From positions 1 through 7,992 of the forward strand of contig JAHFCV010000114.1 of the NCBI GenBank assembly GCA_023249275.1: 7,992 nt of DNA, given 5' to 3'. This stretch comes from Candidatus Methanoperedens sp. Lineage in GTDB: Archaea > Halobacteriota > Methanosarcinia > Methanosarcinales > Methanoperedenaceae. The notes beneath the pieces were generated by a model. It was given only the letters and a program-made list of their open reading frames with translations. It searched no databases and was not told where the DNA came from. The first letter of the stretch is position 1. Each line of letters begins with the position of its first letter. The translations under genes and the position numbers were made by a program. Positions 1 to 5,181 of the stretch are shown piece by piece.

Positions 1-195
1 GTCAAAGAAATCGCAGACCACGGCGGCGAAATGCTTCAGAATGAACTTGTGCTTTCGTTGAATTTCTCAAAGGCAAAGATGTCAAGGATGGTTACTGACC
101 TTGAAAAGAGAGGCGTGGTAGTTAAAAAGCAATACGGGTTGACCAATAAGGTTGCTCTGGCTGACAAATTGCGGGGTGAGAAGAATGAAAAATAA
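1..195 (+). CDS. C-terminal part of a winged-helix (MarR-like) transcriptional regulator, 5' partial
   Basis: The reading frame is open from base 1 to a TAA at 193-195 and gives 64 residues with no start codon needed inside the window, so the gene begins upstream. The residues form a typical winged helix-turn-helix: a GGEMLQNELV segment (helix 2), a SKAKMSRMVTDLEKRG recognition-helix segment, then a wing with VVKKQYGLTNKV. This pattern is common in archaeal regulators that carry membrane or sensor domains N-terminal to the helix-turn-helix, but that part is not visible here. Its last 11 bases overlap the next gene, so the two are probably translated together from one mRNA. The fold is well supported; the target and ligand are unknown. 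Confidence 0.85.
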   Translation, partial: VKEIADHGGEMLQNELVLSLNFSKAKMSRMVTDLEKRGVVVKKQYGLTNKVALADKLRGEKNEK

Positions 196-1105
196 GATGA
201 TGATAGGAGCGATGGTAGCAATAGTATTGTTATCTGCTGTGGTGTTGTTCTGGTATTTTACTCCGTCAGATGTAAGCGTTGTAAGCATAGATGCGCCCAA
301 AGAACTTTTGATAGGACAACTGGGTTATCTCACGGTAAATCTGCAAAACAATGCTTCAAAGGATGTAAATGTAACTATATCCGTAAAAAATTCCTTTGTG
401 GATTCAAAAGGAGTAAGTTTAAAAGGAGTCTGGGTTGTGGCGTATGAAAATCTAAATTACACATCACAAGAAGCACCAAATGCCACAGATAGACCTCAGA
501 AAGAAGTCATGTTAAAACCAGGCAGTAACAGCATAACTTACGCGGTGGGATACGAAGTCCCGGGACCGCAAAAAGTTGAGGTGGATATATACCAATATGG
601 AAAACTCATAGATTCCAGCACAATCGAAATCAATATTCCTGAGCCAACAATCACATTGAATCTTTGGAACTATAAAGGCGTCAATGGAACTTATGAAATA
701 AACAATGTTTATGGTAGTTTACAACTCGCAGGAAAAGGTTCTGCAAGAGGCGTTGTGGTTAATGTTTCTGTAATAAATGAACTGACAAATGCTACGGTTT
801 CAACGGTTACAAGGACATATTCTTTAAACAGCGAGGCATACGTGGCATATTCATATCAACCCCTTGTAGTCTGGGAGTATCGCAACAGCACTTCTGACCC
901 TGTTACTGGAATGGAAACTAAGACCTTTATCGAAAATATTGCACCCATTGTGGTTATCGAGCTTTCAAAGGGCGAACCCTCGGCTGAAAAATATTTAATG
1001 TCCCCTATAGTTTTGAAGGGCAAGGCAGGAGACAGATATAAAGTGGTTGTAACTGCGAGGTGGATGGATCAGGTGGTAAGTTCAGAGGTAAGGATACCGC
1101 CTTAA
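185..1105 (+). CDS. N-terminally membrane-anchored surface protein, beta-rich, heavily sequon-bearing, unknown function
   Basis: The protein has 306 residues from the ATG at 185. I chose this start because GGTGAG at 175-180 is well placed and because a hydrophobic anchor (about residues 5-24) follows at once; an in-frame TTG at 152 would add 11 residues that look like read-through of the upstream gene. After the anchor the chain is exterior and beta-strand rich, with alternating hydrophobic residues (VTVNLQNN, VNVTISVKN and similar), as in CARDB/Ig-like surface modules. I count eight N-X-S/T sequons (for example NAS, NVT, NYT, NGT, NST), which fits archaeal N-glycosylation. There is no PGF-CTERM tail; it ends VRIPP. 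It overlaps the upstream regulator gene by 11 bp. I do not recognise a named family. Confidence 0.88.
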   Translation: MKNKMMIGAMVAIVLLSAVVLFWYFTPSDVSVVSIDAPKELLIGQLGYLTVNLQNNASKDVNVTISVKNSFVDSKGVSLKGVWVVAYENLNYTSQEAPNATDRPQKEVMLKPGSNSITYAVGYEVPGPQKVEVDIYQYGKLIDSSTIEINIPEPTITLNLWNYKGVNGTYEINNVYGSLQLAGKGSARGVVVNVSVINELTNATVSTVTRTYSLNSEAYVAYSYQPLVVWEYRNSTSDPVTGMETKTFIENIAPIVVIELSKGEPSAEKYLMSPIVLKGKAGDRYKVVVTARWMDQVVSSEVRIPP

Positions 1106-1155
1106 TAAAATGGAGAATTTTGAATGTTGATATGAATATTAAAAGAGACTGCTAT

Positions 1156-1177
1156 AACTACGAACCCATTCGTAGTT
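1156..1177. terminator. Perfect 9-bp inverted repeat downstream of the surface-protein gene, possible terminator or operator
   Basis: Bases 1156-1164 (aactacgaa) and 1169-1177 (ttcgtagtt) are exact reverse complements around a 4-nt loop, 50 nt after the stop at 1105. An A/T-rich stretch containing TCTTTT follows. The position between two plus-strand units suits transcription termination, but the loop is not followed by a clean T-run, and the perfect symmetry would equally suit a dimeric regulator binding site. It lies 26 nt before the 28-bp promoter element. Confidence 0.45.
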
Positions 1178-1203
1178 TAAGAAAATCTTTTACGAGTTAG
1201 ATG

Positions 1204-1231
1204 TGTAGATGATTGTCACAGAAAATATATA
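1204..1231 (+). repeat. 28-bp perfect repeat, copy 1 (promoter/operator element)
   Basis: These 28 bases are identical to 4202-4229. The element starts tgtagatgattgtcaca and ends in an A/T block, gaaaatatata. It contains the small dyad TGA-TTG-TCA at 1210-1218 directly upstream of the TATA-like block. Identity stops sharply at both edges (g/t before, t/a after), and the flanks are unrelated in sequence. This is as expected for a conserved regulatory site or a small mobile promoter segment. Confidence 0.85.
1221..1231 (+). promoter_or_regulatory. Archaeal BRE/TATA-like promoter for the 1269-3429 transcription unit
   Basis: The gaaaatatata block resembles an archaeal BRE plus TATA box. Its centre near 1227 predicts transcription starting around 1252-1255, immediately before the AGGAGG ribosome binding site at 1255-1260. 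It is the best promoter candidate in the gap before the genes at 1381 and 2686. The transcription start is inferred from the usual spacing, not seen. Confidence 0.55.
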
Positions 1232-1254
1232 TTGCAGTCTTAAAAATAGATGTT

Positions 1255-1260
1255 AGGAGG
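1255..1260 (+). promoter_or_regulatory. Strong Shine-Dalgarno (AGGAGG) with no ATG downstream
   Basis: AGGAGG at 1255-1260 is a near-perfect ribosome binding site. No ATG, GTG or TTG lies 5-12 nt downstream; the only start-like codon at suitable spacing is CTG at 1269 (8 nt). The next ATG that begins a long gene, at 1381, has its own AAGGA. The site therefore argues for a CTG-initiated small ORF or for a gene whose start codon has been lost. Confidence 0.6.
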
Positions 1261-1268
1261 AAACAACG

Positions 1269-1376
1269 CTGAACCGATCAATATCGAGGGGCATTAAAAA
1301 AATCGTCCATTTAATCATTGCCGCACTGTTGCTGGTTTTAATCTCAGGGGTAAAGAAAAAAAATCAAAGGAAATAA
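1269..1376 (+). CDS. Candidate CTG-initiated 35-residue single-TM microprotein, or decayed 5' gene remnant
   Basis: The frame runs from CTG 1269 to TAA 1374-1376 and ends 4 nt before the ATG of the next gene. The peptide has a basic N-terminus (RSISRGIKK), a hydrophobic stretch (VHLIIAALLLVLISG, about residues 13-27) and a lysine-rich end. It could be a one-pass microprotein or a signal peptide cut off from its mature domain. Supporting a real start are AGGAGG 8 nt upstream and a TATA-like element at the right distance. Against it, CTG is a rare start and the peptide is short. An equivalent small ORF follows the second copy of the 28-bp element at the same spacing. If an ATG mutated to CTG, it would be a pseudogene. 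Confidence 0.35.
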   Translation: MNRSISRGIKKIVHLIIAALLLVLISGVKKKNQRK

Positions 1377-1384
1377 AAATATGA
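1369..1384 (+). repeat. 16-bp leader/RBS repeat shared with the next gene's start
   Basis: The bases ggaaataaaaatatga across the start codon at 1381 recur exactly at 2674-2689 across the start of the next gene. Just upstream, a taaagaaa string (1352-1359) also occurs at the end of the PGF-CTERM tail at 2659-2666. The leader of this gene therefore looks like a decayed copy of the tail-plus-leader cassette described at 2586-2688, with the tail itself no longer recognisable. Confidence 0.5.
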
Positions 1385-2670
1385 CGGACAATATAAAAAA
1401 GATATTAACTGTAGTTTGCATTCTAATTCTATTGACCATAGCGTCGCTATATTTGGTTATAAGAAGTGAAAGTGCCAAAATCACTACATTTGAAGAGTGT
1501 GAGAAAGCTGGTTGGCTTGTTCGCAGCATAAAGGTATATGACTCTGTGGATGGCTATGGCTCTATTGAGAAAGAGTGTGTGCTATGGAGTGGGAAGCATT
1601 TCGTAAAACAAAGAGAACTAATGGGTGATGAAAAAAGAGCCGTTGAAATAGCTATCGCCCCTCTAAGTTATCCTGTAACAATCATTGAAGTAAAAAAATT
1701 GGAGTGTCAGGGTTGCTTTTCTGTAAAGCTTCAAAGAGATGATAACCAACGCCTATTTACTATCGTGCTTGATAATTGGGAAATAAAAAGTGTAGTTCAA
1801 TCAGACAATGTTAGTGTATTACCTGCTCCTTTCTTTCCAACGCAAAAGGAGCCTGCTACGAGTTATATGGCGGCGTTATTATCCGATAAACCGGAAGAAT
1901 TAATAATAAATGACGGTTGTCTCCGTGCCGGTGGTTATTTACTTGTATGGCCATATAATTTTTCACTAAGCACTGATAAAGATGGAGTACTCCAGATTAT
2001 TAACAGCACAGGCCAGCCTGTGGCGCGTGTGGGTGATAAAGTCAGAATTGGCGGCGGTGCTGATGAAACACCGGATGGACGTGTAGTTAAAGGTTATTCC
2101 GCGCAATTGCCAAACGAACGCTGCTCGGGACCTTACTGGATTGTCGGAGAGGTGATAACTGTAGACAAATCCGCTTCACCTGTGGCTACTACGCCTCCAA
2201 GAAAGCCTGAAACCTCTGGCTTTGAAGAAAAAATGCTGGTGGTCGGCGGCACATGGGCAAAGGACGGCTGGAAGCTCTCTATCAAGGCTGTAGATAAAAC
2301 GGCAGCGCCCTATTTCATCCTGATTTCACTTTCATATCAGGATAAAAAGCTTGAGGATGCTAAGATAGCAACAGGTAAATCCTACACCTACAAAGGCAAA
2401 AATCCTGACGGCAGCGAAGTACCGCTTTTCACAATCAAAAACAACAACATATTTGTTGGCGCGAGCGCTGATGCAGTCAGGCTGGCGCTCAACTGGTCTG
2501 TACCGTCAAATGATGTTCAGATAATTGAAGCGCCTGTGGAATCTGACCAGATGAAAACTGAAACGCCTGCCCCTACGCCAACAGTGCAGGCAAGCCCGGA
2601 GGCGCCTGGGTTTGGGCTGGTTTTGGGAATTATAGGAGTTCTGGCTGTGTGGCGGAGATTAAAGAAATAA
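1381..2670 (+). CDS. PGF-CTERM surface protein with S-layer-like domain
   Basis: The protein has 429 residues, starting at the ATG preceded by AAGGAAAT. Visible parts in order: N-terminal hydrophobic signal/anchor (about 7-27); a Cys-containing domain (about 35-140) with C40, C66 and a C109-x-x-C112 pair; a second module (about 173-262) with CLRAGGYLLVWP, ARVGDKVRIGGG and CSGPYWIVGEV, a pattern I recall from small bacterial and archaeal secreted proteins; a third domain (about 283-383; DGWKLSIKAVDK, SYTYKGKNPDG, NNIFVGASADAVRLAL) resembling the Methanosarcina S-layer tandem-repeat domain; a Pro/Thr linker (about 392-402); and a PGF-CTERM tail (P409-G410-F411, hydrophobic run, RRLKK). The tail predicts archaeosortase processing and lipid attachment at the cell surface. 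The six cysteines may form disulfides. Role beyond envelope structure is unknown. Confidence 0.9.
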   Translation: MTDNIKKILTVVCILILLTIASLYLVIRSESAKITTFEECEKAGWLVRSIKVYDSVDGYGSIEKECVLWSGKHFVKQRELMGDEKRAVEIAIAPLSYPVTIIEVKKLECQGCFSVKLQRDDNQRLFTIVLDNWEIKSVVQSDNVSVLPAPFFPTQKEPATSYMAALLSDKPEELIINDGCLRAGGYLLVWPYNFSLSTDKDGVLQIINSTGQPVARVGDKVRIGGGADETPDGRVVKGYSAQLPNERCSGPYWIVGEVITVDKSASPVATTPPRKPETSGFEEKMLVVGGTWAKDGWKLSIKAVDKTAAPYFILISLSYQDKKLEDAKIATGKSYTYKGKNPDGSEVPLFTIKNNNIFVGASADAVRLALNWSVPSNDVQIIEAPVESDQMKTETPAPTPTVQASPEAPGFGLVLGIIGVLAVWRRLKK

Positions 2671-2688
2671 GGGGGAAATAAAAATATG
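2586..2688 (+). repeat. PGF-CTERM tail plus leader cassette, copy 1
   Basis: This stretch encodes the tail of the upstream protein from gcaggcaag onward (QASPEAPGF, then a hydrophobic helix and RRLKK), the stop, and the next gene's leader up to its ATG at 2686. It aligns without gaps to 3345-3447 and 6532-6634, with about 80-85% identity up to the ATG by hand count. The distance from gcagg to the next ATG is 100 nt in all three copies. Confidence 0.85.
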
Positions 2689-3429
2689 ATGAAAATGAAA
2701 CAAATGTATAAACATATTTCCCAAGTTGTCCTTGTATCAGTTTTGGTACTGCTGGGGGCTTTTACAGTTGTGAATGCTCAAGGGCAGGATAGTGTTGGAA
2801 AACCTGCATTGGAGGATAAGGATCCACTGTTGTATGATGCACAAGGATATGCATCAAATACAGGAGTTAGTATTGAAGAAGCTCTCCGCCGATTCAAACT
2901 TCAAGATATTGCAAGAGACCTGCAGGCAGAAGTGATAACAAAGGAGGCAGAAACCTTTGCTGGACTTTGGATTGAGCACACTCCAGAATTCAAGATTGTT
3001 GTGCAGTTTACTCGTAATGGTGAGGAGACAATCAAACCGTACTTGGAACAGTATCCAGAGTTCGCCGACATTGTTGAGGTGCGCAACACTGCAAAAGTGT
3101 CGTTGGCTAACCTCCAAAGGGATCAAGCAGACGCGTCATCTTCTGTCAGTGCTTTAGGTATACGCGTACCGTCAGGCATCAATGTATACAATAACAGTGT
3201 TGAGTTGTATATTACTAAAGCTGATAGGAGCCGGTTTGATGACGCTCTGCAAAGAAGGGAGATACAATTACCTGATTCAGTTAGAGTGATTACGGTTGAA
3301 GCTGAACAGATGGGAGCCGATATGGCTCTTCTTACGCCAGCAGCGCAGGCAAGTCCAGAGGCGCCGGGGTTTGAGATGTTTGTCGGGATTGTAGGAATTA
3401 TGGCTGTGTGGTGGAGATTAAAGAAGTAA
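2686..3429 (+). CDS. Secreted PGF-CTERM protein resembling a stand-alone S1-protease prodomain
   Basis: The protein has 247 residues, with GGGGG at 2671-2675 upstream. A signal peptide (about 1-31, likely cleavage after VVNA) is followed by one domain (about 48-205), then a short linker and a PGF-CTERM tail (PGF at 227-229, ending WWRLKK). Segments such as YASNTGVSIEEALRRF, FAGLWIEHTPEFKIVVQFT and NNSVELYIT resemble the pro-region that precedes trypsin-like (alpha-lytic-type, S1) secreted proteases; this is from memory of those families. No catalytic domain follows: there is no GDSGG-type motif, and the chain runs straight to the anchor. It may be a surface-held protease inhibitor, a chaperone or a binding domain. 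It lies 15 nt behind the S-layer-like gene and is probably co-transcribed with it. Confidence 0.9.
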   Translation: MMKMKQMYKHISQVVLVSVLVLLGAFTVVNAQGQDSVGKPALEDKDPLLYDAQGYASNTGVSIEEALRRFKLQDIARDLQAEVITKEAETFAGLWIEHTPEFKIVVQFTRNGEETIKPYLEQYPEFADIVEVRNTAKVSLANLQRDQADASSSVSALGIRVPSGINVYNNSVELYITKADRSRFDDALQRREIQLPDSVRVITVEAEQMGADMALLTPAAQASPEAPGFEMFVGIVGIMAVWWRLKK

Positions 3430-3447
3430 GGTGAAATTAACAATATG
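3343..3447 (+). repeat. PGF-CTERM tail plus leader cassette, copy 2
   Basis: Bases 3343-3368 are identical over 26 bp to 6530-6555. The similarity then continues at lower identity through the tail codons, the stop at 3427-3429 and a gtgaaattaacaat leader to an ATG at 3445, exactly 100 nt after gcagg (3345), as in the other copies. Here the ATG opens only a 28-codon frame, so the cassette has lost the gene it should lead into. Confidence 0.85.
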
Positions 3448-3531
3448 ATGAACTCGATCAAGTACGCGATTAGCCAGCATATTTCTGCACAATCTGCAGG
3501 ATTTCAGGCGAGATATGGTGTTTCAAGGTAA
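3445..3531 (+). pseudogene. Possible vestigial start of a lost gene after PGF-CTERM cassette copy 2
   Basis: ATG 3445 (followed directly by a second ATG, as at 2686) stands where the other two cassettes start a gene. It is preceded by AAGGTGAA. The frame stops after 28 codons at 3529-3531 and from about 3470 on is antisense to the regulator gene's 3' end. The first residues (MMNSIKYAIS) look like the basic start of a signal peptide. The simplest reading is that a gene once followed here and was truncated when the minus-strand regulator came to lie next to it. It could also be a meaningless leftover frame. Confidence 0.3.
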
Positions 3532-4192
3532 TGCTTGCGTACTCAGATTTAACAATTCCGTATTTCGTCAGCGTTTTCATATGCCAGATTACAGTAGATC
3601 GGCTGATTCCAACAGCATTGGCAATTTCTCCGTGTGATAATCCCGGATTTTTAAGAAGAGTAACTATGATCTTCCTTGGCGTGTCTTCTCTCAGAGTGGA
3701 TAACACCGCTTGATCCGAATTAGAGAATGTTGAGTCATTTAAAAAATAGCGTTTGTATGCTTTATTTTGCAGGCTGGTTATCAGCCCAGCCATTTCCAGT
3801 ATTTTCAAATGGTATTCAGCAGTGCCTTTATTGATTCTTAACTGTTCAATAAGCTCTCTGAAATAGATGCCGGGATTATCCCTGATAAAGTTATACATCT
3901 TCAGCCGGTTCCCATTCTCCAGCGCATTAGACCTGAATATTCTCTTGAATCCCTCCATAATCACAGGAAATAACTTGAATGAACCCAGAAAAGCTAATAT
4001 TAGACCCGACAGCCAGGCGATTTGAATCCACAGGGGAAGATCCCAAAAAGTCACAGTGGCATCGGCACCGCTTGAATCTATCAATCCATCTTGAGGCGCG
4101 TGGGGCTCAACCGTATAGCCTCCGGTATCGGCGCTGGCAACATGGTTAAAAGCCAGAAATAAGATCAGTGTTAAAGCTATCCATTGTTTCAT
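3470..4192 (-). CDS. Membrane-anchored transcriptional regulator with two winged-helix domains
   Basis: The protein has 240 residues. Order: signal-like hydrophobic segment (about 4-20, ending VASA); a short exterior loop (about 21-50); a transmembrane helix (about 52-77); then two cytoplasmic winged helices. The first (about 92-152) contains RLKMYNFIRDNPGIYFREL and NKGTAEYHLKILEMAGLI; the second (about 160-238) contains LLKNPGLSHGEIANAVGIS and STVIWHMKTLTKYGIV. Both are ArsR-like, a layout frequent in Methanosarcinales regulators thought to pass an envelope signal to DNA. It is divergent from the 4341-7438 operon and shares its upstream region, which holds the 28-bp element. Autoregulation and control of the operon are therefore likely but inferred. 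No clear ribosome binding site precedes the ATG, consistent with a very short leader. Confidence 0.92.
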   Translation of the reverse strand: MKQWIALTLILFLAFNHVASADTGGYTVEPHAPQDGLIDSSGADATVTFWDLPLWIQIAWLSGLILAFLGSFKLFPVIMEGFKRIFRSNALENGNRLKMYNFIRDNPGIYFRELIEQLRINKGTAEYHLKILEMAGLITSLQNKAYKRYFLNDSTFSNSDQAVLSTLREDTPRKIIVTLLKNPGLSHGEIANAVGISRSTVIWHMKTLTKYGIVKSEYASITLKHHISPEILQIVQKYAG

Positions 4193-4201
4193 ATCAGGAT
4201 T

Positions 4202-4229
4202 TGTAGATGATTGTCACAGAAAATATATA
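4202..4229 (+). repeat. 28-bp perfect repeat, copy 2 (promoter/operator element)
   Basis: This is identical to 1204-1231 and lies in the divergent region between the regulator gene and the operon. The TGA-TTG-TCA dyad is at 4208-4216 and the TATA-like block at 4219-4229. Its location next to a DNA-binding protein gene makes it a candidate site for that regulator. Confidence 0.85.
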
Positions 4230-4230
4230 A
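4219..4230 (+). promoter_or_regulatory. BRE/TATA-like promoter for the 4267-7438 operon
   Basis: The gaaaatatata block, centred near 4225, predicts plus-strand transcription from about 4250-4253. That is just ahead of a GGGTGAT ribosome binding site at 4257-4263. No better promoter is visible before 4341. Confidence 0.5.
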
Positions 4231-4266
4231 GGTCTGTTGTAATTTAAGGGATTACTGGGTGATAAG

Positions 4267-4344
4267 TTGATAGGTATTGGTGATATTGATCACGATGGGA
4301 ATACTGGTATAGCTATTATTCGAATTGAAAAAGGTAAAATATGA
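4267..4344 (+). CDS. Candidate TTG-initiated 25-residue leader ORF overlapping the next start (ATGA)
   Basis: TTG 4267 follows GGGTGAT (4257-4263), a good match to the archaeal anti-Shine-Dalgarno. The frame ends with TGA 4342-4344, overlapping the ATG at 4341 in an ATGA arrangement typical of translational coupling. The peptide contains GDIDHDGNTGIAII, a D-x-D-x-D-G calcium-loop pattern like FG-GAP or EF-hand repeats. It could therefore be the remnant of a longer domain: the same frame is open back to 4243, where a TAA at 4240 closes it. It could also be a genuine leader peptide. The gene at 4341 has only a weak ribosome binding site of its own (AAGGT), which favours coupling. Confidence 0.35.
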   Translation: MIGIGDIDHDGNTGIAIIRIEKGKI

Positions 4345-5147
4345 CAAATATTCCTACACTTGGCGAAATTTTCCTCTTCGTGTCAATTCTGGCTTTTATT
4401 CCTTTTTTGATTTCTTTTATGATATCCTACCTGAGATACAGGCAGTTAAAAGCAGGTTTCTTGGGAGCAATTATTGGAACTATTATATTTTTCTTTACTA
4501 TGGGCTTCCTCCAATATGCTTTCTGGATGCGTGGGGTCATATTAGGGTTCATCGGCGGCATTGTCGGTGCCGCTATCCTCTCAAGGTTTTATAAACCATA
4601 CAGCATACGAGACATAACAAAGGTTTTCAACAAGAAAAACACAACTTTAATTGCAGTAATAGTTATTCTTCTCTTATTGCTGTCCCTTTATTATTCAAAT
4701 GCGCGGAAAGATCTCGAATTTGAAGTGAGCGACCCTTTGGGGGATGTTAGTGAATCAGGCTATACAGAACCCAAGCTGAGCGGGTACGATTATATCGACA
4801 TCTTGTGGTTGAAATCCCATGTTGCAGGAGATTATGTAGTTCTGGAGATGGAGACTGCCGGAGATATCAGTGAAAACGAACGTGTAAACTACAAGTTCCT
4901 TGTTTACACTGAAAGGCATGGCTTCTGGACACATGACATAGATTACAGGTATCCGAATTTGGGTGGGAAAATGGAAAAGGATGGTAAAATACTGCGGGCA
5001 AGAATTCCTGTTGATTCGTTACAAAATCGTAAAATCTTTGGGGTAATTGCTATTGCAAGTGATAATGAAAAAGGATTGTACGATAATTTGTCCAATACAG
5101 GCATCATCGAGCAAATACTACAAATATTAACCCCTGAACGTATCTGA
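4341..5147 (+). CDS. Four-TM membrane protein with exterior 'DPxGDV' beta domain
   Basis: The protein has 268 residues. Four hydrophobic helices (about 7-30, 38-57, 63-83, 101-118) are followed by a soluble C-terminal domain (about 124-243) opening FEVSDPLGDVSESG, with YDYIDILWLKSHVAGDYVVLEMETAG. This DPxGDV...D-I/L-(6-15)-GDYVVLEM-TAG pattern is a recurrent exterior beta-sandwich in archaeal surface proteins, often suggested to bind calcium or sugars; I recall the pattern but not a firm name. If the four helices put both termini on the same side, the domain and N-terminus would be outside. It is the first long gene of a compact operon; the next starts 34 nt after its stop. Its ATG overlaps the small upstream ORF. 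Confidence 0.88.
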   Translation: MTNIPTLGEIFLFVSILAFIPFLISFMISYLRYRQLKAGFLGAIIGTIIFFFTMGFLQYAFWMRGVILGFIGGIVGAAILSRFYKPYSIRDITKVFNKKNTTLIAVIVILLLLLSLYYSNARKDLEFEVSDPLGDVSESGYTEPKLSGYDYIDILWLKSHVAGDYVVLEMETAGDISENERVNYKFLVYTERHGFWTHDIDYRYPNLGGKMEKDGKILRARIPVDSLQNRKIFGVIAIASDNEKGLYDNLSNTGIIEQILQILTPERI

Positions 5148-5181
5148 GTATGAAATCCAAGAAATTAAGAGGCGGTAAATA

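Larger units (their letters stand above)
4193..4230 (-). promoter_or_regulatory. Probable regulator promoter (minus strand), near-leaderless
   Basis: Read on the minus strand the A/T block is ttatatatttt, centred near 4225, which lies 33 nt from the regulator's ATG at 4192. At usual archaeal spacing transcription would begin about 4197-4200, giving a leader of only 5-8 nt. That fits the absence of a Shine-Dalgarno motif in atcctgat before the ATG. The same block also serves as the plus-strand candidate, so this may be a shared bidirectional core. Confidence 0.5.

Noticed and set aside
152..184. In-frame TTG start that would extend the first surface protein by 11 residues
   Set aside because: No ribosome binding site fits it, the added residues are polar and inside the upstream gene, and the ATG at 185 has GGTGAG upstream and leads directly into the membrane anchor.
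1204..4229. The 28-bp repeats as ends of a mobile element flanking 1232-4201
   Set aside because: No transposase or integrase lies between them, the copies are direct and at promoter positions, and no target-site duplication is seen next to them. Recombination between them remains possible but is not supported.
4325..4594. 89-residue plus-strand frame starting at TTG
   Set aside because: It overlaps the well-supported gene at 4341 in another frame, lacks a ribosome binding site, and its sequence is a translation shadow of the transmembrane region.
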